Part shown: positions 1-9,516 of the stretch, piece by piece
How positions within the stretch are numbered: the first letter of the stretch is position 1
How the letters are laid out: each line of letters begins with the position of its first letter
Source: Saccharococcus thermophilus
GTDB lineage: Bacteria; Bacillota; Bacilli; Bacillales; Anoxybacillaceae
Assembly (NCBI RefSeq): GCF_011761475.1
Contig: NZ_JAASRS010000001.1
Coordinates: 868,001-932,000 of the forward strand
Length of the DNA stretch: 64,000 nt
Direction: 5' to 3'
Made by a program: the position numbers and the translations under genes
Notes under the pieces: model-generated
What the model saw: only the letters and a program-made list of their open reading frames with translations
What the model was told of the DNA's origin: nothing
Databases searched by the model: none

Positions 1-377
1 TGCTTTCTGGACTATTGCTTGCACTTTTAAATGAAAGCAGCGGATTTTTGTATGTCTTTTTTGCCATGCTCATTCAGGGGCTATCGTTCGGATTAACATC
101 TACCGTCGGTATCATCGGCTCGCAGCAGCTTGCCGATGCGCATGAAAAAGGAATTGCGACATCCTTTTTCATGTTTTGCCGCAATATCGGCACAGCCATT
201 GGTGTCACGATTATGGGCGCCTTTTTAACGAAAGCGGCCGAATTTATGGCAGGCATTCACCATCTCTTTTTATTTGGATTTATCGGCAGCATTGTGGCTT
301 TACTAACGTCGTTTCTCATTCGGGACGAATCTGAACACGGGAAAAAAAATTTGCTTCGTTCGGGAGAAATGGCCTAA
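1..377 (+). CDS. MFS drug exporter, C-terminal part (5' end outside window)
   Basis: The frame is open from the first base, so the gene starts upstream and only about 125 C-terminal residues are visible. They form three to four hydrophobic helices. The stretch around GIATSFFMFCRNIGTAIG resembles the late helices of 14-TM DHA2-type (EmrB/QacA-like) proton-driven exporters, and a charged tail follows. Substrate cannot be told. A terminator follows the stop codon. Membership of the MFS superfamily is fairly secure; the DHA2 placement is inference. Confidence 0.75.
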   Translation, partial: LSGLLLALLNESSGFLYVFFAMLIQGLSFGLTSTVGIIGSQQLADAHEKGIATSFFMFCRNIGTAIGVTIMGAFLTKAAEFMAGIHHLFLFGFIGSIVALLTSFLIRDESEHGKKNLLRSGEMA

Positions 378-403
378 ATATTTGGCATTATATGCCGATA
401 TAA

Positions 404-435
404 AGAAGGGAAGGTTATTCCCTTCTCTTTTTTTT
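404..435 (+). terminator. Rho-independent terminator after MFS gene
   Basis: A 7-bp GC-containing stem (405-411 with 419-425) is followed by a run of T. Confidence 0.8.
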
Positions 436-1220
436 GCAGATGGAGTGCTGCACGATGTTTATAAATGGGAGGGTTAGACGATGAAGGTGACAGTCCGAAA
501 AAAATTGTATGCAGTATTTGCCGCTGTATATATGTTGTTAATCGCGCTTGTTGGCATTGCTTATTACGAGATTTCCACTATTAATGCTAATTATACGCGC
601 CTTTTAAATGGCGATGTTTCCAATCTTATCAATGTTAAACAGCTAGAAATTTTGGTTCGGCGCGAGCAAGGGAGCATGCGCGGTTATTTGCTTACCGGCG
701 ATCAAACGTCATTGACAAACTTTACGAAAGCGCATGATGAATTTGAGAGGCTAAGCAATGAGCTGGAGAAAACGTTGACAAAAACGAAAACAAAAGAGTT
801 GTTAGCGCGACTGAATGAGCTAGAACAGCAATTTTACGAACTTGGACAGAAAACATTTCAATTAAAAGAAGAAAATAATGTAGAAGCTTATACACAGTTA
901 ATTATAACTACGGGAAGAGATATTACTTCACAATTTGATGAAGCGGTAGGGCAGCTAACGAAAATCCAGCAAAAAGATATGAATCAGGCTGACAAGGCTG
1001 CAAAGTCAGAAGCATCATCCCTTAAAGTATGGATGATTATAATCGGGGTTATTGCACTTGCTATTGGCAACATCGTTACTATTTATATGAGCCGCGTTCT
1101 TTCTCGCCCGCTCCTCACTCTTTCGGAAGCCGCAAAACGAATTGCCAGCGGCGATTTGACCGGGGAGGAAATTGTGATTCGCAACCGCGATGAAATCGGG
1201 GAACTGGCGGCATCTTTTAA

Positions 1221-3107
1221 CTCACATTTCGCACCCTCTCGACGAAAATCGGGAGGATTTTTTCGTTCCGATGTCGAATGAATCCTTGACACACAAGGAA
1301 CGTAAAGGAGTTTTTCACTTATGAACGTTCAAGTCAAAAAGGTCTATCGCAATTCTTATTTGAATATAATAAGTGCCCTATTCAAGAAACTGGGTCTGCC
1401 TCAATTGATTGACCATCTCGTGCCCGTCGATCCGCAGTGCCAAACGCGAGTCAGCGATGCCGTTCAGGCCATCCTCTACAATGTGTTTGACGGCCGGCAA
1501 GCCCTTGTTCACTTGGAACATTGGGCTCAGGAGGTCGATTGTGAGAAACTCATCCGTCCCGATCTCCATCCTTCCTGGTTGAACGACGATGCGTTGGCCC
1601 GTCATCTCGATCGCCTGTATGAGGCTGGCATTCACAACGTCATCAGCACTTGCTTGATTCATATTTATCGAAAAGAAGGCCTTTCCCTCCGAGCCTTCCA
1701 CGCCGATACGACGGACAAGACCGTTTACGGCGCGTATGAATCGGCCTCGTTAGAGGCCTTACAAATCACACATGGCTACAACCGCCATCATCGTTGGCAA
1801 AAACAGATCGGTTTCGGACTGGTCGGCAACGAGGACGGCATCCCGTTTTACGGCGATGTGCACGATGGCAACCTGCCCGATAAAACATGGAATCCCGAGG
1901 TGCTGTCTCGTGTCCATGAACAGCTGAAGCAGGCCAAAATCGAAGACGAATGGATTTACGTGGCCGATTCCGCCGCGATGACGAAAGAGACCCTGGCGCA
2001 AACCAAAGCGGCCAACGCCTTTTTGATCACCAGAGGCCCTTCGTCGCTCCGGATCGTGAAAACCGCGCTGGCCGAAGCGGATGCTGAGGACACGACGTGG
2101 AGCGATCCCTTTACGTTGGCGGAGAGAAACGGCGCCACGTACCGGGTATGGGAAACGGCCTCGACGTATGAAGGCCACCCCGTTCGGCTGATCGTTGTTG
2201 AATCGAGCGCGCTCGACCAGCGAAAAGGAAAGACGCTTGAAAAAGAACGAACCAAAGAAGCGGAGCTTCTTCGCGAGGAACAAGCCCGTTGGGAGCGTCA
2301 CCCCTTCTCCTGCCGGGAAGATGCCGAACAAGCCTTGGCGTCCCTCAAGGCGTCCCTTCGCCCCCGGTTTCATCGGGTTGAGGCCGCGGTCGAAGAGATC
2401 GTACGCCTGAAAAAACGGCGCGGACGGCCGAAAAAAGGGGCGGAACCCGAGGTGGAGACGCTGTATTTCTTGCACCTTGACGTCGAATTCGACCAAGACG
2501 CGTGGGAACAGGCGAGACGGAAAGCGTCCCGGTTTGTCCTTGTCACGACCGTTCCGAAGGAATGGAAGGGCCAACCCATGGATGCCCAAGAGATCTTGAA
2601 GCTGTATAAAGGGCAGATCTCGGTGGAAATGAACTTCGCTTTTTTGAAAGATCCGTTTTTCACGGATGAGATTTACGTCAAAAAACCAGAACGGGTCGCA
2701 GTATTAGGCTATTTGTTTCTGTTGGCCTTGGCTATTTACCGCGTTTTTCAGCGCCGAGTGCGTCAGTTTATTACTCCAGAACACCCGTTGAAGGGTCCTG
2801 GAGGCCGCAAGCTGACCCGGCCGACGGGACAGGCGATTTTTCAGCTGTTTCAATATGTGAACGTCGTCCTGTTCAAGCTGCCGGATGGGCGCATCCAACG
2901 CTCACTGGATCGCTCCCTTACCCCTGATCAGCGAAGGATTCTGCAGGGATTGGGCATGGATGAGAGCATCTACGTGTAACGTGATACGGAACGACCAGCG
3001 ATGGTAAAAAAAGGATTGCCATCGCTCGTTGTGTTGGTCAAAAAGTTATTCTGAAAAACTAAATAAAAAATCCTTTGTTTTGACCTTGTTAGGGTGCGAA
3101 ATGTGAG
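1221..3107 (+). mobile_element. IS1634-like insertion sequence, complete (1887 bp)
   Basis: Both ends are visible. A perfect 17-bp terminal inverted repeat lies at 1221-1237 and 3091-3107, flanked by the 6-bp direct repeat TTTTAA (1215-1220 and 3108-3113), the expected target duplication. One long transposase gene fills the element and is visibly richer in G+C than its neighbours. A hairpin at 2997-3026 after the transposase could act as a terminator. Near the left end, complementary arms around 1243-1275 might limit read-through transcription (weak). Family placement comes from the transposase; intact ends and gene suggest an active or recently active element. Confidence 0.93.
1321..2979 (+). 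CDS. IS1634 family transposase (DUF4277-type N-terminus)
   Basis: A 552-residue DDE transposase that would cut and join the element's ends. The N-terminal about 110 residues match what I recall as the DUF4277 domain found in IS1634 transposases. The catalytic core follows, with an aspartate in YVADSAAMTKETL, and a C-terminal RNase H-fold part contains the PKEWKGQPMDAQEIL and GQISVEMNFAFLKDP stretches around the likely glutamate. Length fits the family. A good ribosome-binding site (aaaggag) lies 8-9 bases before the ATG. The frame has no break. Exact ISfinder name not determined. Confidence 0.9.
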   Translation: MNVQVKKVYRNSYLNIISALFKKLGLPQLIDHLVPVDPQCQTRVSDAVQAILYNVFDGRQALVHLEHWAQEVDCEKLIRPDLHPSWLNDDALARHLDRLYEAGIHNVISTCLIHIYRKEGLSLRAFHADTTDKTVYGAYESASLEALQITHGYNRHHRWQKQIGFGLVGNEDGIPFYGDVHDGNLPDKTWNPEVLSRVHEQLKQAKIEDEWIYVADSAAMTKETLAQTKAANAFLITRGPSSLRIVKTALAEADAEDTTWSDPFTLAERNGATYRVWETASTYEGHPVRLIVVESSALDQRKGKTLEKERTKEAELLREEQARWERHPFSCREDAEQALASLKASLRPRFHRVEAAVEEIVRLKKRRGRPKKGAEPEVETLYFLHLDVEFDQDAWEQARRKASRFVLVTTVPKEWKGQPMDAQEILKLYKGQISVEMNFAFLKDPFFTDEIYVKKPERVAVLGYLFLLALAIYRVFQRRVRQFITPEHPLKGPGGRKLTRPTGQAIFQLFQYVNVVLFKLPDGRIQRSLDRSLTPDQRRILQGLGMDESIYV

Positions 3108-4065
3108 TTTTAACCAAATGACGAAAAATTTACGTGATGTATTAGAGCAAGTAGCGATGAATGCCGAACAAGTTGCGGCGTCTTCCGAACAATTGACGGC
3201 GAGTGCGGAACAGACGAGCAAGGCGACGGAACAAATTGCGTTAACGATCCAAAATGTTGCTTCAGGTGTGGAAAAGCAAGTGCAAAGCGTAGAAGAAACT
3301 TCAGAGACGATCGATCAAATGTCTGACGGAATTCAGAAAATTTCCGAACGTGCCCAAAACGTGTCGACGATTGCGGTGCAAACGTCGGAAAAAGCATCGG
3401 AAGGCGGAAAGACGATTCAAACGGCTGTCACGCAAATGAATACAGTAAATAATACGGTGGAACGACTTGCTGGGATTGTAAAAGGATTAGGAGACCGTTC
3501 CAAACAAATTGGCAAAATTACTGAAGTGATTAGCGGAATTGCTGAACAGACGAACCTTTTGGCGTTGAATGCGGCGATTGAAGCGGCGCGAGCGGGTGAG
3601 CATGGACGGGGATTTGCGGTTGTCGCTGATGAAGTACGGAAATTAGCCGAACAATCCGCACAATCGGCACAACAAATTGCTTCGTTAATTGCAACGATTC
3701 AAAAGGAAACAAATGAGGCTGTTCAATCGATGGAGACGGTACGAAAAGAAGTGGAAACTGGTACCGCAGCCATCCGCACATCGGGAGAAGCTTTTCAACA
3801 AATCCAAACAGCTGTCCATGAAGTCGCGGCACAAATTCAAGACGTTTCCGCTTCTGTTCAACAAATGTCAGCCGCTGCGGAACAAGTAGTGCAATCGATG
3901 CAGCTAGTGACGCAAATTGCTGAATCCGCCGCTTCGGGGACGCAAGAAGTGTCGGCGGCAACGGAAGAACAGCTTGCTTCCATGGAGGAAATTTCTGCTT
4001 CCGCTGCTTCCCTATCGAAAATGGCGGAGGACGTACAATCACTTTTAAAACGATTCCGCGTATAG

Positions 4066-4097
4066 CGAACGTCCATAGTGGCGTTCGTTTTTTTTGT
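4066..4097 (+). terminator. Terminator after chemoreceptor gene
   Basis: Inverted repeat CGAACG (4066-4071) and CGTTCG (4082-4087), followed by eight T. Confidence 0.75.
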
Positions 4098-4176
4098 TTT
4101 GCAACGAAAAATACATGCAAAATTTTTGCGTATTTGGATATAATAAATAAATGTACATATTGCTAAAAAGAAAGTA

Positions 4177-5136
4177 GTGAAACTGCCGATGGGAGAGAAG
4201 CTTGTCGTCATCATTGGGCCGACCGCCGTCGGGAAAACGAAATTAAGCATCGCTTTAGCGAAACGGTTAAATGGGGAAATCATCAGCGGGGATTCGATGC
4301 AAATTTACAAAGGAATGGACATTGGAACGGCAAAAATTAAACCGGAGGAGATGGAAGGGATACCGCATCATTTGCTTGACATTAAAGAACCGTGGGAATC
4401 GTTTTCGGTTGTTGAGTTTCAACAGCTCGCCCGCTCGCTTATTCATGAAATTTCCGCACGCGGACGTTTGCCGATGATTGTCGGCGGCACCGGGCTGTAT
4501 ATTCAATCCGTCATTTATGACTATCAATTTTCTACCGCTCCTTCCGATGAAGCTTATCGCCGCCAGTTGCGGAAAATTGCGGAGGAAGAAGGAGAAGAAA
4601 TGTTGCATGAACAATTAAAAGCCATTGACCCAGAAAGTGCGGCGCGCATTCATCCGCACAACGTCCGCCGCGTCATCCGCGCTTTAGAAATATATCATTG
4701 CACAGGCAAGACCATGACGGAATGGCAGCGTGGGCAAACGAAACGACTCATTTATGATGCCGCCATCGTCGGGCTGACGATGGAGCGGGAACAATTGTAC
4801 CGCCGCATTAACGAGCGGGTCGAGCAAATGCTTGCCGAAGGGCTGTTAGAAGAAGTAAGAGCGTTATATGACCGCGGTATTCGCGACTGTCAGTCCGTCC
4901 AGGCGATTGGTTATAAAGAGTTGTATGACTATTTTGATGGGCGCGTTTCCTTAGAAGAAGCAGTCGAACAGTTGAAGCAAAACTCGCGCCGCTATGCAAA
5001 GCGGCAGCTGACATGGTTTCGAAACCAAATGCCCGTCCAATGGTTTGATATGACGGATGCAGAGAAGTTTGCTGAGAAAACTGAGGAAATTTTTCAATAC
5101 ATAGCAGGAAAGCTTCAATTAGAAGCGAATATATAA
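4177..5136 (+). CDS. miaA: tRNA dimethylallyltransferase MiaA
   Basis: Transfers a dimethylallyl group from DMAPP to A37 of tRNAs reading codons that start with U, the first step toward ms2i6A. The P-loop GPTAVGKTKLS sits at the N-terminus. SGDSMQIYKGMDIGTAK and GGTGLYIQS are the conserved substrate and tRNA contact motifs, and the C-terminal RRYAKRQLTWFRN segment is typical. About 319 residues, normal for the family. The frame begins at a GTG (4177); an ATG four codons later (4189) has no better ribosome-binding site, so the exact start is uncertain. It sits just upstream of hfq, as in B. subtilis, and probably shares a transcript with it. Confidence 0.97.
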   Translation: MKLPMGEKLVVIIGPTAVGKTKLSIALAKRLNGEIISGDSMQIYKGMDIGTAKIKPEEMEGIPHHLLDIKEPWESFSVVEFQQLARSLIHEISARGRLPMIVGGTGLYIQSVIYDYQFSTAPSDEAYRRQLRKIAEEEGEEMLHEQLKAIDPESAARIHPHNVRRVIRALEIYHCTGKTMTEWQRGQTKRLIYDAAIVGLTMEREQLYRRINERVEQMLAEGLLEEVRALYDRGIRDCQSVQAIGYKELYDYFDGRVSLEEAVEQLKQNSRRYAKRQLTWFRNQMPVQWFDMTDAEKFAEKTEEIFQYIAGKLQLEANI

Positions 5137-5168
5137 ATTAGCTAGAGAGAAAAAGAGGAGGACGTTTT

Positions 5169-5393
5169 ATGAAAAATTCCATTAACATTCAAGACCAGTT
5201 TTTAAATCAGTTGCGCAAAAACGAAATACAAGTCACCGTATATTTGTTAAATGGCTTTCAGCTGCGCGGTTACGTCAAAGGGTTTGACAATTTTACCGTT
5301 TTGCTGGAAGTCCAAGGAAAGCAGCAGCTCATTTATAAACATGCGATTTCGACATTTGCCCCGGAAAAAAACGTTCAATTTGAAACAGAATAA
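5169..5393 (+). CDS. hfq: RNA chaperone Hfq
   Basis: A 74-residue Sm-like protein that forms a hexamer and binds small RNAs and A-rich mRNA. The N-terminal helix ([13 protein letters not shown]) precedes the Sm1 strand set ([26 protein letters not shown]) and the Sm2 signature (LIYKHAIST). It lacks the long acidic tail of enterobacterial Hfq, as expected in Bacillus. A strong ribosome-binding site (agaggagg) lies before the ATG, 32 bp after miaA, and a terminator follows. Confidence 0.98.
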   Translation: MKNSINIQDQFLNQLRKNEIQVTVYLLNGFQLRGYVKGFDNFTVLLEVQGKQQLIYKHAISTFAPEKNVQFETE

Positions 5394-5432
5394 CGGCAAC
5401 GTCGAATCATATGTTATATAACAGTAGAAGCA

Positions 5433-5466
5433 AAAGTGTCCGTCCGAAAAGGCGGGCGCTTTTTTA
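5433..5466 (+). terminator. Terminator after hfq
   Basis: A roughly 12-bp hairpin (5435-5446 with 5450-5461, several G-U pairs) runs into six T. Confidence 0.8.
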
Positions 5467-5560
5467 TTCGTAAAAATCGGTCGTGCTGAATAAAATATAC
5501 AAACTTTTATTCCTGCCAAACTGCGATGATTGCTTGCCTGTTTCTTTTACTTGGGCGATT

Positions 5561-5590
5561 GTCACGAATCGGCGGTGAAAAACGTATACT
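5561..5590 (+). promoter_or_regulatory. Possible sporulation (sigma-E type) promoter of spoVK
   Basis: CGTATACT at 5583-5590 resembles a sigma-E -10 element (CATACAAT), with a weaker -35-like stretch at 5561-5569. In B. subtilis spoVK is a mother-cell gene, which makes this plausible. The match is imperfect. Confidence 0.3.
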
Positions 5591-5650
5591 GATAAAGAAC
5601 GAAGCGGTGAAAAAGCAGCCACGAAAATGGTGAAGTGAGGTGACACCCCA

Positions 5651-6583
5651 TTGTCGGAATTGACGATGAACAAAGCAAAAGGGCAGATTAACATTGTGCT
5701 CAATTCGAAAAATATTAACCATCTAGTAAAAGAGGACCGGAATGATTTTATTAATTATGAAGAGCATCAGGCGTTGAAAAATGTTCAAAAAGAACTGGAT
5801 CAGCTGATTGGGCTCGATCATGTAAAAAAAATCATTAAAGAAATTTACGCGTGGCTTTATATTAATAAAGTCCGCAAAGAAAATGGTTTAAAACCAAATA
5901 AACAAGCGCTCCATATGATTTTTAAAGGAAACCCGGGCACGGGAAAAACGACGGTGGCGCGGCTGTTAGGAAAATTGTTTTTTGAAATGAACGTGCTTTC
6001 CAAAGGGCATTTTATCGAAGCGGAGCGTGCCGATTTAGTCGGTGAATATATTGGACATACTGCCAATAAAACGAGGGACTTAATCAAAAAAGCGCGCGGC
6101 GGAATTTTGTTTATCGATGAAGCGTACTCGCTTGCCCGCGGCGGCGAAAAAGATTTTGGCAAAGAGGCGATTGATACGCTTGTCAAAGGAATGGAAGATT
6201 ATTGCGATGATTTGGTCGTCATTTTGGCGGGCTATCCGAAAGAGATGGATTATTTTTTATCATTAAATCCAGGATTGCCGTCCCGTTTTCCGCTGATGAT
6301 TGAGTTTCCTGATTATACGGTCGATGAGCTGGTGAAAATGGCCAAACAGATGCTGCGGGAACGGGAATATGAGTTTACGCCGGAAGCGGAGCGAAAATTA
6401 TACTATCATATTGAGGAAGTTCTGGAAACTAACCAGCGCGGAAAATTCAGCAACGGACGCTACGTCCGCAACTTAATTGAAAAGGCGATTCGCAAACAGG
6501 CGGTGCGCCTTTTGCATGAAGGGCGATACGATAAAAAGGAATTGATGGTGATCCGCGATCGCGATCTAGTCATTAGTTCTTAA
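5651..6583 (+). CDS. spoVK: Stage V sporulation protein K, AAA+ ATPase
   Basis: A CbbX-like AAA+ ATPase needed for spore maturation in B. subtilis; its substrate is not established. Walker A is GNPGTGKTTVARLLGK (about residue 95), Walker B is GGILFIDEAYSL, and PSRFPL carries a candidate arginine finger. About 310 residues, family typical. The TTG at 5651 is chosen because gaggtga lies 7-8 bases before it; the ATG at 5666 is an alternative. A terminator follows. In B. subtilis hflX comes next; here the acyl-CoA operon is interposed. Confidence 0.95.
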   Translation: MSELTMNKAKGQINIVLNSKNINHLVKEDRNDFINYEEHQALKNVQKELDQLIGLDHVKKIIKEIYAWLYINKVRKENGLKPNKQALHMIFKGNPGTGKTTVARLLGKLFFEMNVLSKGHFIEAERADLVGEYIGHTANKTRDLIKKARGGILFIDEAYSLARGGEKDFGKEAIDTLVKGMEDYCDDLVVILAGYPKEMDYFLSLNPGLPSRFPLMIEFPDYTVDELVKMAKQMLREREYEFTPEAERKLYYHIEEVLETNQRGKFSNGRYVRNLIEKAIRKQAVRLLHEGRYDKKELMVIRDRDLVISS

Positions 6584-6611
6584 AAAGGAAGGGGAATCCC
6601 TTTCTTTTTTT
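6584..6611 (+). terminator. Terminator after spoVK
   Basis: Near-perfect A/G-rich stem around the loop GAAT, then seven T. Confidence 0.7.
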
Positions 6612-6780
6612 GTGCGAAAGAAAGGAGATTTCAATCATATGTAGAATAAAGAAACATGAGGCAGTGAAGGTTTAATATTCAGAATAGTTTTAATATGCTT
6701 ACCCGTTTCTGCATATCATTGCCTGTTCTTTGATATGTATAGTAATGATGCTTTAAAAATGGATAAAGGGGGTATGGCGC

Positions 6781-8352
6781 TTGTACATGACGATTGGGGA
6801 AGTATTTTCCCAGACGGTGCGAAAATTTCCGAAAAAGGAAGCGGTCGTCGATATCGCGAAAGGACGACGCTATACGTATGTGCAATGGGAACAGGAAGTA
6901 AACCGCCTTGCCAACGCGCTGCTTGAAGCGGGCGTACAAAAAGGAGACCGGGTATCCACCGTTTTGTACAATACGTTTGAACTTGGGACGGCGTTTTTCG
7001 CCTGCGCGAAAATCGGCGCCGTGTTCAACCCGATTAATTTTCGTTTAAAGCCAAAAGAAATCGCTTACATTTTTGAAGACGCGATGCCAAAAGTCGTCTT
7101 GTTCGAGAAAGCGGTAGAGCCGCAAATAACGAGCATCCATGATCAATTCCCGCACATTTCCTTTTGGTACATTGACGAAGATACACCAGCATATGCCGCT
7201 GATTATCACATGCTTGTCCAAACGGCGAAAGTAACGCCTCCAGCCATCGAAGTACGAGAAAGCGACATGTACGCGATGATGTACACCAGCGGCACGACCG
7301 GCCGGCCAAAAGGGGTGATGCACCGTCATCGCGATATGATTGAGCAAAGCATGATTTGCAATGCGGTCATGCGCATTCGCGATACGGATCGCGGGCTTGT
7401 CAGCGCTCCGATGTTTCATTGCGCGGAGCTGCACTGCTGCTTTTTGCCGCGCGTGCATGCCGGCGCGACGAATGTCATTCTTCACCATTTTGATCCGAAG
7501 CTTGTCTTAAAAACGATCGAACAGGAACGCATTACGTTATTATTTGCTGCGCCAACGATGTGGAACATGCTTTTGCAGGAAAATGTAAGCGATTACGATT
7601 TATCTTCGCTCCGTCTCGGATTGTACGGTGCCGCCCCGATGGCTCCGGTTCTTGTGAAAGAATGCCAAGAGCGGCTGGGCATCCAGCTTATTCAAGCGTA
7701 CGGCATGACGGAAATGGGGCCGGCGGTGACGTTTTTGCTGGAAGATGAACAGTTTACAAAAGCCGGTTCTGCCGGCCGCGCCTGCCTGAATCATGAAATT
7801 CGCGTCGTCAGGCCGCGGGAAGACGGCCCGTCCGATCCGGACGAGGTGCTGCCGCCGGGAGAAGTCGGCGAGATTATTATGCGGGGGCCGTGCATGATGG
7901 CCGGCTATTACAACCGTGAAGAAGCAACGGCAAAAGCGGTGTATAAAGGATGGTATCATTCCGGCGACTTAGGCTATATCGATGAAGACGGTTACCTGTA
8001 TGTTGCCGACCGTGTCGATGACATGATTATTAGCGGCGGCGAAAACGTCTACCCCCGCGAAGTGGAAGATGTGCTGTATGAACACCGCGGTGTGCTTGAT
8101 GTCGCTGTTGTCGGCGAGCCGGATGAAAAGTGGGGCGAAAAAGTGGTGGCATTTGTTGTCAAAAAAGATCCGGATGTTACTGCAGAGGAGCTGGAGCAAT
8201 TTTGCAAAAACAGCGACCGCCTCGCCCCTTACAAACGGCCGCGCGCCTATTACTTCGTCGACGCCCTGCCGCGCAACGCAAGCGGAAAAATTCAAAAATT
8301 TTTGCTTCGCGAACAAATGAAAAACGTGGCGAAAAGCGGAAAAGAGGGATGA
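6781..8352 (+). CDS. Acyl-CoA synthetase (AMP-forming), first gene of acyl-CoA operon
   Basis: Activates a carboxylic acid to its CoA thioester through an acyl-adenylate. Core motifs of the ANL superfamily are present: the phosphate loop YTSGTTGRPKG (about residue 165), QAYGMTEMGP, the hinge region GWYHSGDLGYIDEDGYLYVADR, DDMIISGGENVYP, and the catalytic lysine in RNASGKIQK near the C-terminus. About 523 residues, full length. The TTG at 6781 is placed 8 bases after aaaggggg; an ATG two codons on is possible. Four bases separate it from the dehydrogenase gene. Chain length or ring specificity cannot be read from sequence; a long- or medium-chain fatty acid is the default guess. Confidence 0.93.
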   Translation: MYMTIGEVFSQTVRKFPKKEAVVDIAKGRRYTYVQWEQEVNRLANALLEAGVQKGDRVSTVLYNTFELGTAFFACAKIGAVFNPINFRLKPKEIAYIFEDAMPKVVLFEKAVEPQITSIHDQFPHISFWYIDEDTPAYAADYHMLVQTAKVTPPAIEVRESDMYAMMYTSGTTGRPKGVMHRHRDMIEQSMICNAVMRIRDTDRGLVSAPMFHCAELHCCFLPRVHAGATNVILHHFDPKLVLKTIEQERITLLFAAPTMWNMLLQENVSDYDLSSLRLGLYGAAPMAPVLVKECQERLGIQLIQAYGMTEMGPAVTFLLEDEQFTKAGSAGRACLNHEIRVVRPREDGPSDPDEVLPPGEVGEIIMRGPCMMAGYYNREEATAKAVYKGWYHSGDLGYIDEDGYLYVADRVDDMIISGGENVYPREVEDVLYEHRGVLDVAVVGEPDEKWGEKVVAFVVKKDPDVTAEELEQFCKNSDRLAPYKRPRAYYFVDALPRNASGKIQKFLLREQMKNVAKSGKEG

Positions 8353-8355
8353 CCA

Positions 8356-9501
8356 ATGGCGGCTCGCTACTTACGCGAAGAGCATCACATTTTCCGTGAT
8401 GCCTTCCGCAAGTTTTTAGAAAAAGAGGCATATCCATACTATGAAGAATGGGAGAAACTCGGGATCATCCCCCGCTCCTTTTGGACGAAAATGGGCGAAA
8501 ACGGATTTCTTTGCCCATGGGTCGATGAACAGTACGGCGGCTTTAACGCTGATTTCGCCTATTCGGTCGTGATCAATGAAGAGTTAGAAAAAGTTGGGTC
8601 TAGTATGGTCGGAATCGGTTTGCATAACGATATCGTCGTTCCGTACCTCGCCTCTTATGGAACGGAAGAGCAAAAGCAGAAGTGGCTGCCGAAATGCGTG
8701 TCCGGTGAAATCATTACGGCGATCGCGATGACTGAGCCGGGAGCGGGGTCAGATTTGGCCGGCATTTCGACGACGGCGGTCAAAGACGGCGATTACTATA
8801 TCGTCAACGGACAAAAAACGTTTATTACAAACGGCATCCACGCCGATTTAATCGTCGTCGCCTGCAAAACCGATCCGAATGCCAAACCGCCGCATCGGGG
8901 CATCAGCCTGCTTGTCATCGAGCGCGATACACCGGGATTCACGCGCGGGCGTAAGCTCGAGAAAGTCGGGTTGCACGCGCAAGATACGGCCGAATTGTTT
9001 TTTAACGATGCGAAAGTGCCGAAAGAAAACTTGCTTGGTGAAGAAGGAAAAGGCTTTTACTACTTGATGGAAAAGCTCCAGCAAGAGCGGCTGGTGGTGG
9101 CGATCGCCGCGCAGACGGCGGCGGAAGTGATGTTTGAACTGACGAAGCAATATGTCAAGCAGCGTTCGGCGTTCGGAAAACGCATTAGCGAGTTTCAAAC
9201 CATCCAATTCCGCCTCGCCGAAATGGCGACGGAAATCGCTCTTGGCAGGACGTTTGTCGATCGTGTGATTGAGGAGCATATGCAAGGAAAAAACGTCGTC
9301 ACACACGTGTCGATGGCGAAATGGTGGATTACGGAAATGGCGAAGCGGGTCGCTGCCGAGAGCATGCAGCTTCATGGCGGCTATGGCTATATGGAAGAAT
9401 ACGAGATTGCCAGACGCTACCGCGACATTCCAGTCAGCGCGATTTACGCCGGGACGAATGAAATGATGAAAACGATCATTGCAAGAAACTTAGATTTATA
9501 G
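8356..9501 (+). CDS. Acyl-CoA dehydrogenase
   Basis: FAD enzyme that would introduce the alpha-beta double bond into acyl-CoA, passing electrons to ETF. The N-terminal helical domain, the FAD-binding stretch AMTEPGAGSDLAGI (about 130-143) and the C-terminal helical domain are all present. The catalytic glutamate is in YAGTNEMMK, and the QLHGGYGYMEEY motif precedes it. 381 residues, standard for this family. It begins three bases after the ligase stop. No ETF genes occur in this window. Confidence 0.96.
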   Translation: MAARYLREEHHIFRDAFRKFLEKEAYPYYEEWEKLGIIPRSFWTKMGENGFLCPWVDEQYGGFNADFAYSVVINEELEKVGSSMVGIGLHNDIVVPYLASYGTEEQKQKWLPKCVSGEIITAIAMTEPGAGSDLAGISTTAVKDGDYYIVNGQKTFITNGIHADLIVVACKTDPNAKPPHRGISLLVIERDTPGFTRGRKLEKVGLHAQDTAELFFNDAKVPKENLLGEEGKGFYYLMEKLQQERLVVAIAAQTAAEVMFELTKQYVKQRSAFGKRISEFQTIQFRLAEMATEIALGRTFVDRVIEEHMQGKNVVTHVSMAKWWITEMAKRVAAESMQLHGGYGYMEEYEIARRYRDIPVSAIYAGTNEMMKTIIARNLDL

Positions 9502-9516
9502 AAAGAAGGTGACCTC

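Larger units (their letters stand above)
481..4065 (+). pseudogene. Methyl-accepting chemotaxis protein, split by an IS element
   Basis: A transmembrane chemoreceptor that would signal to CheA/CheW. The 5' part (481-1220) encodes a short cytoplasmic start, TM1 (about residues 8-28), a helical periplasmic-side sensor of four-helix or CHASE3 type, TM2 (about 184-204) and a HAMP domain. The 3' part (3114-4065) encodes the coiled-coil signalling domain with the conserved hairpin tip ([19 protein letters not shown]) and glutamine/glutamate-rich methylation helices. The element lies between HAMP and the signalling domain. Joining 1220 to 3114, minus one 6-bp target copy, gives a continuous 563-residue receptor with the junction [13 protein letters not shown]. 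As it stands, the 5' frame runs into the element and stops at 1281. The 3' frame could start only from a GTG inside the element's right end (3094), giving a soluble signalling domain at best. No mutation other than the insertion was noticed. Confidence 0.93.

Noticed and set aside
1759-2589. Long frame opposite the IS1634 transposase.
   Set aside because: A shadow of the G+C-rich transposase gene.
6735-6926. Reading frame upstream of and overlapping the first acyl-CoA ligase.
   Set aside because: It lies in another frame of the ligase gene and has no product likeness.
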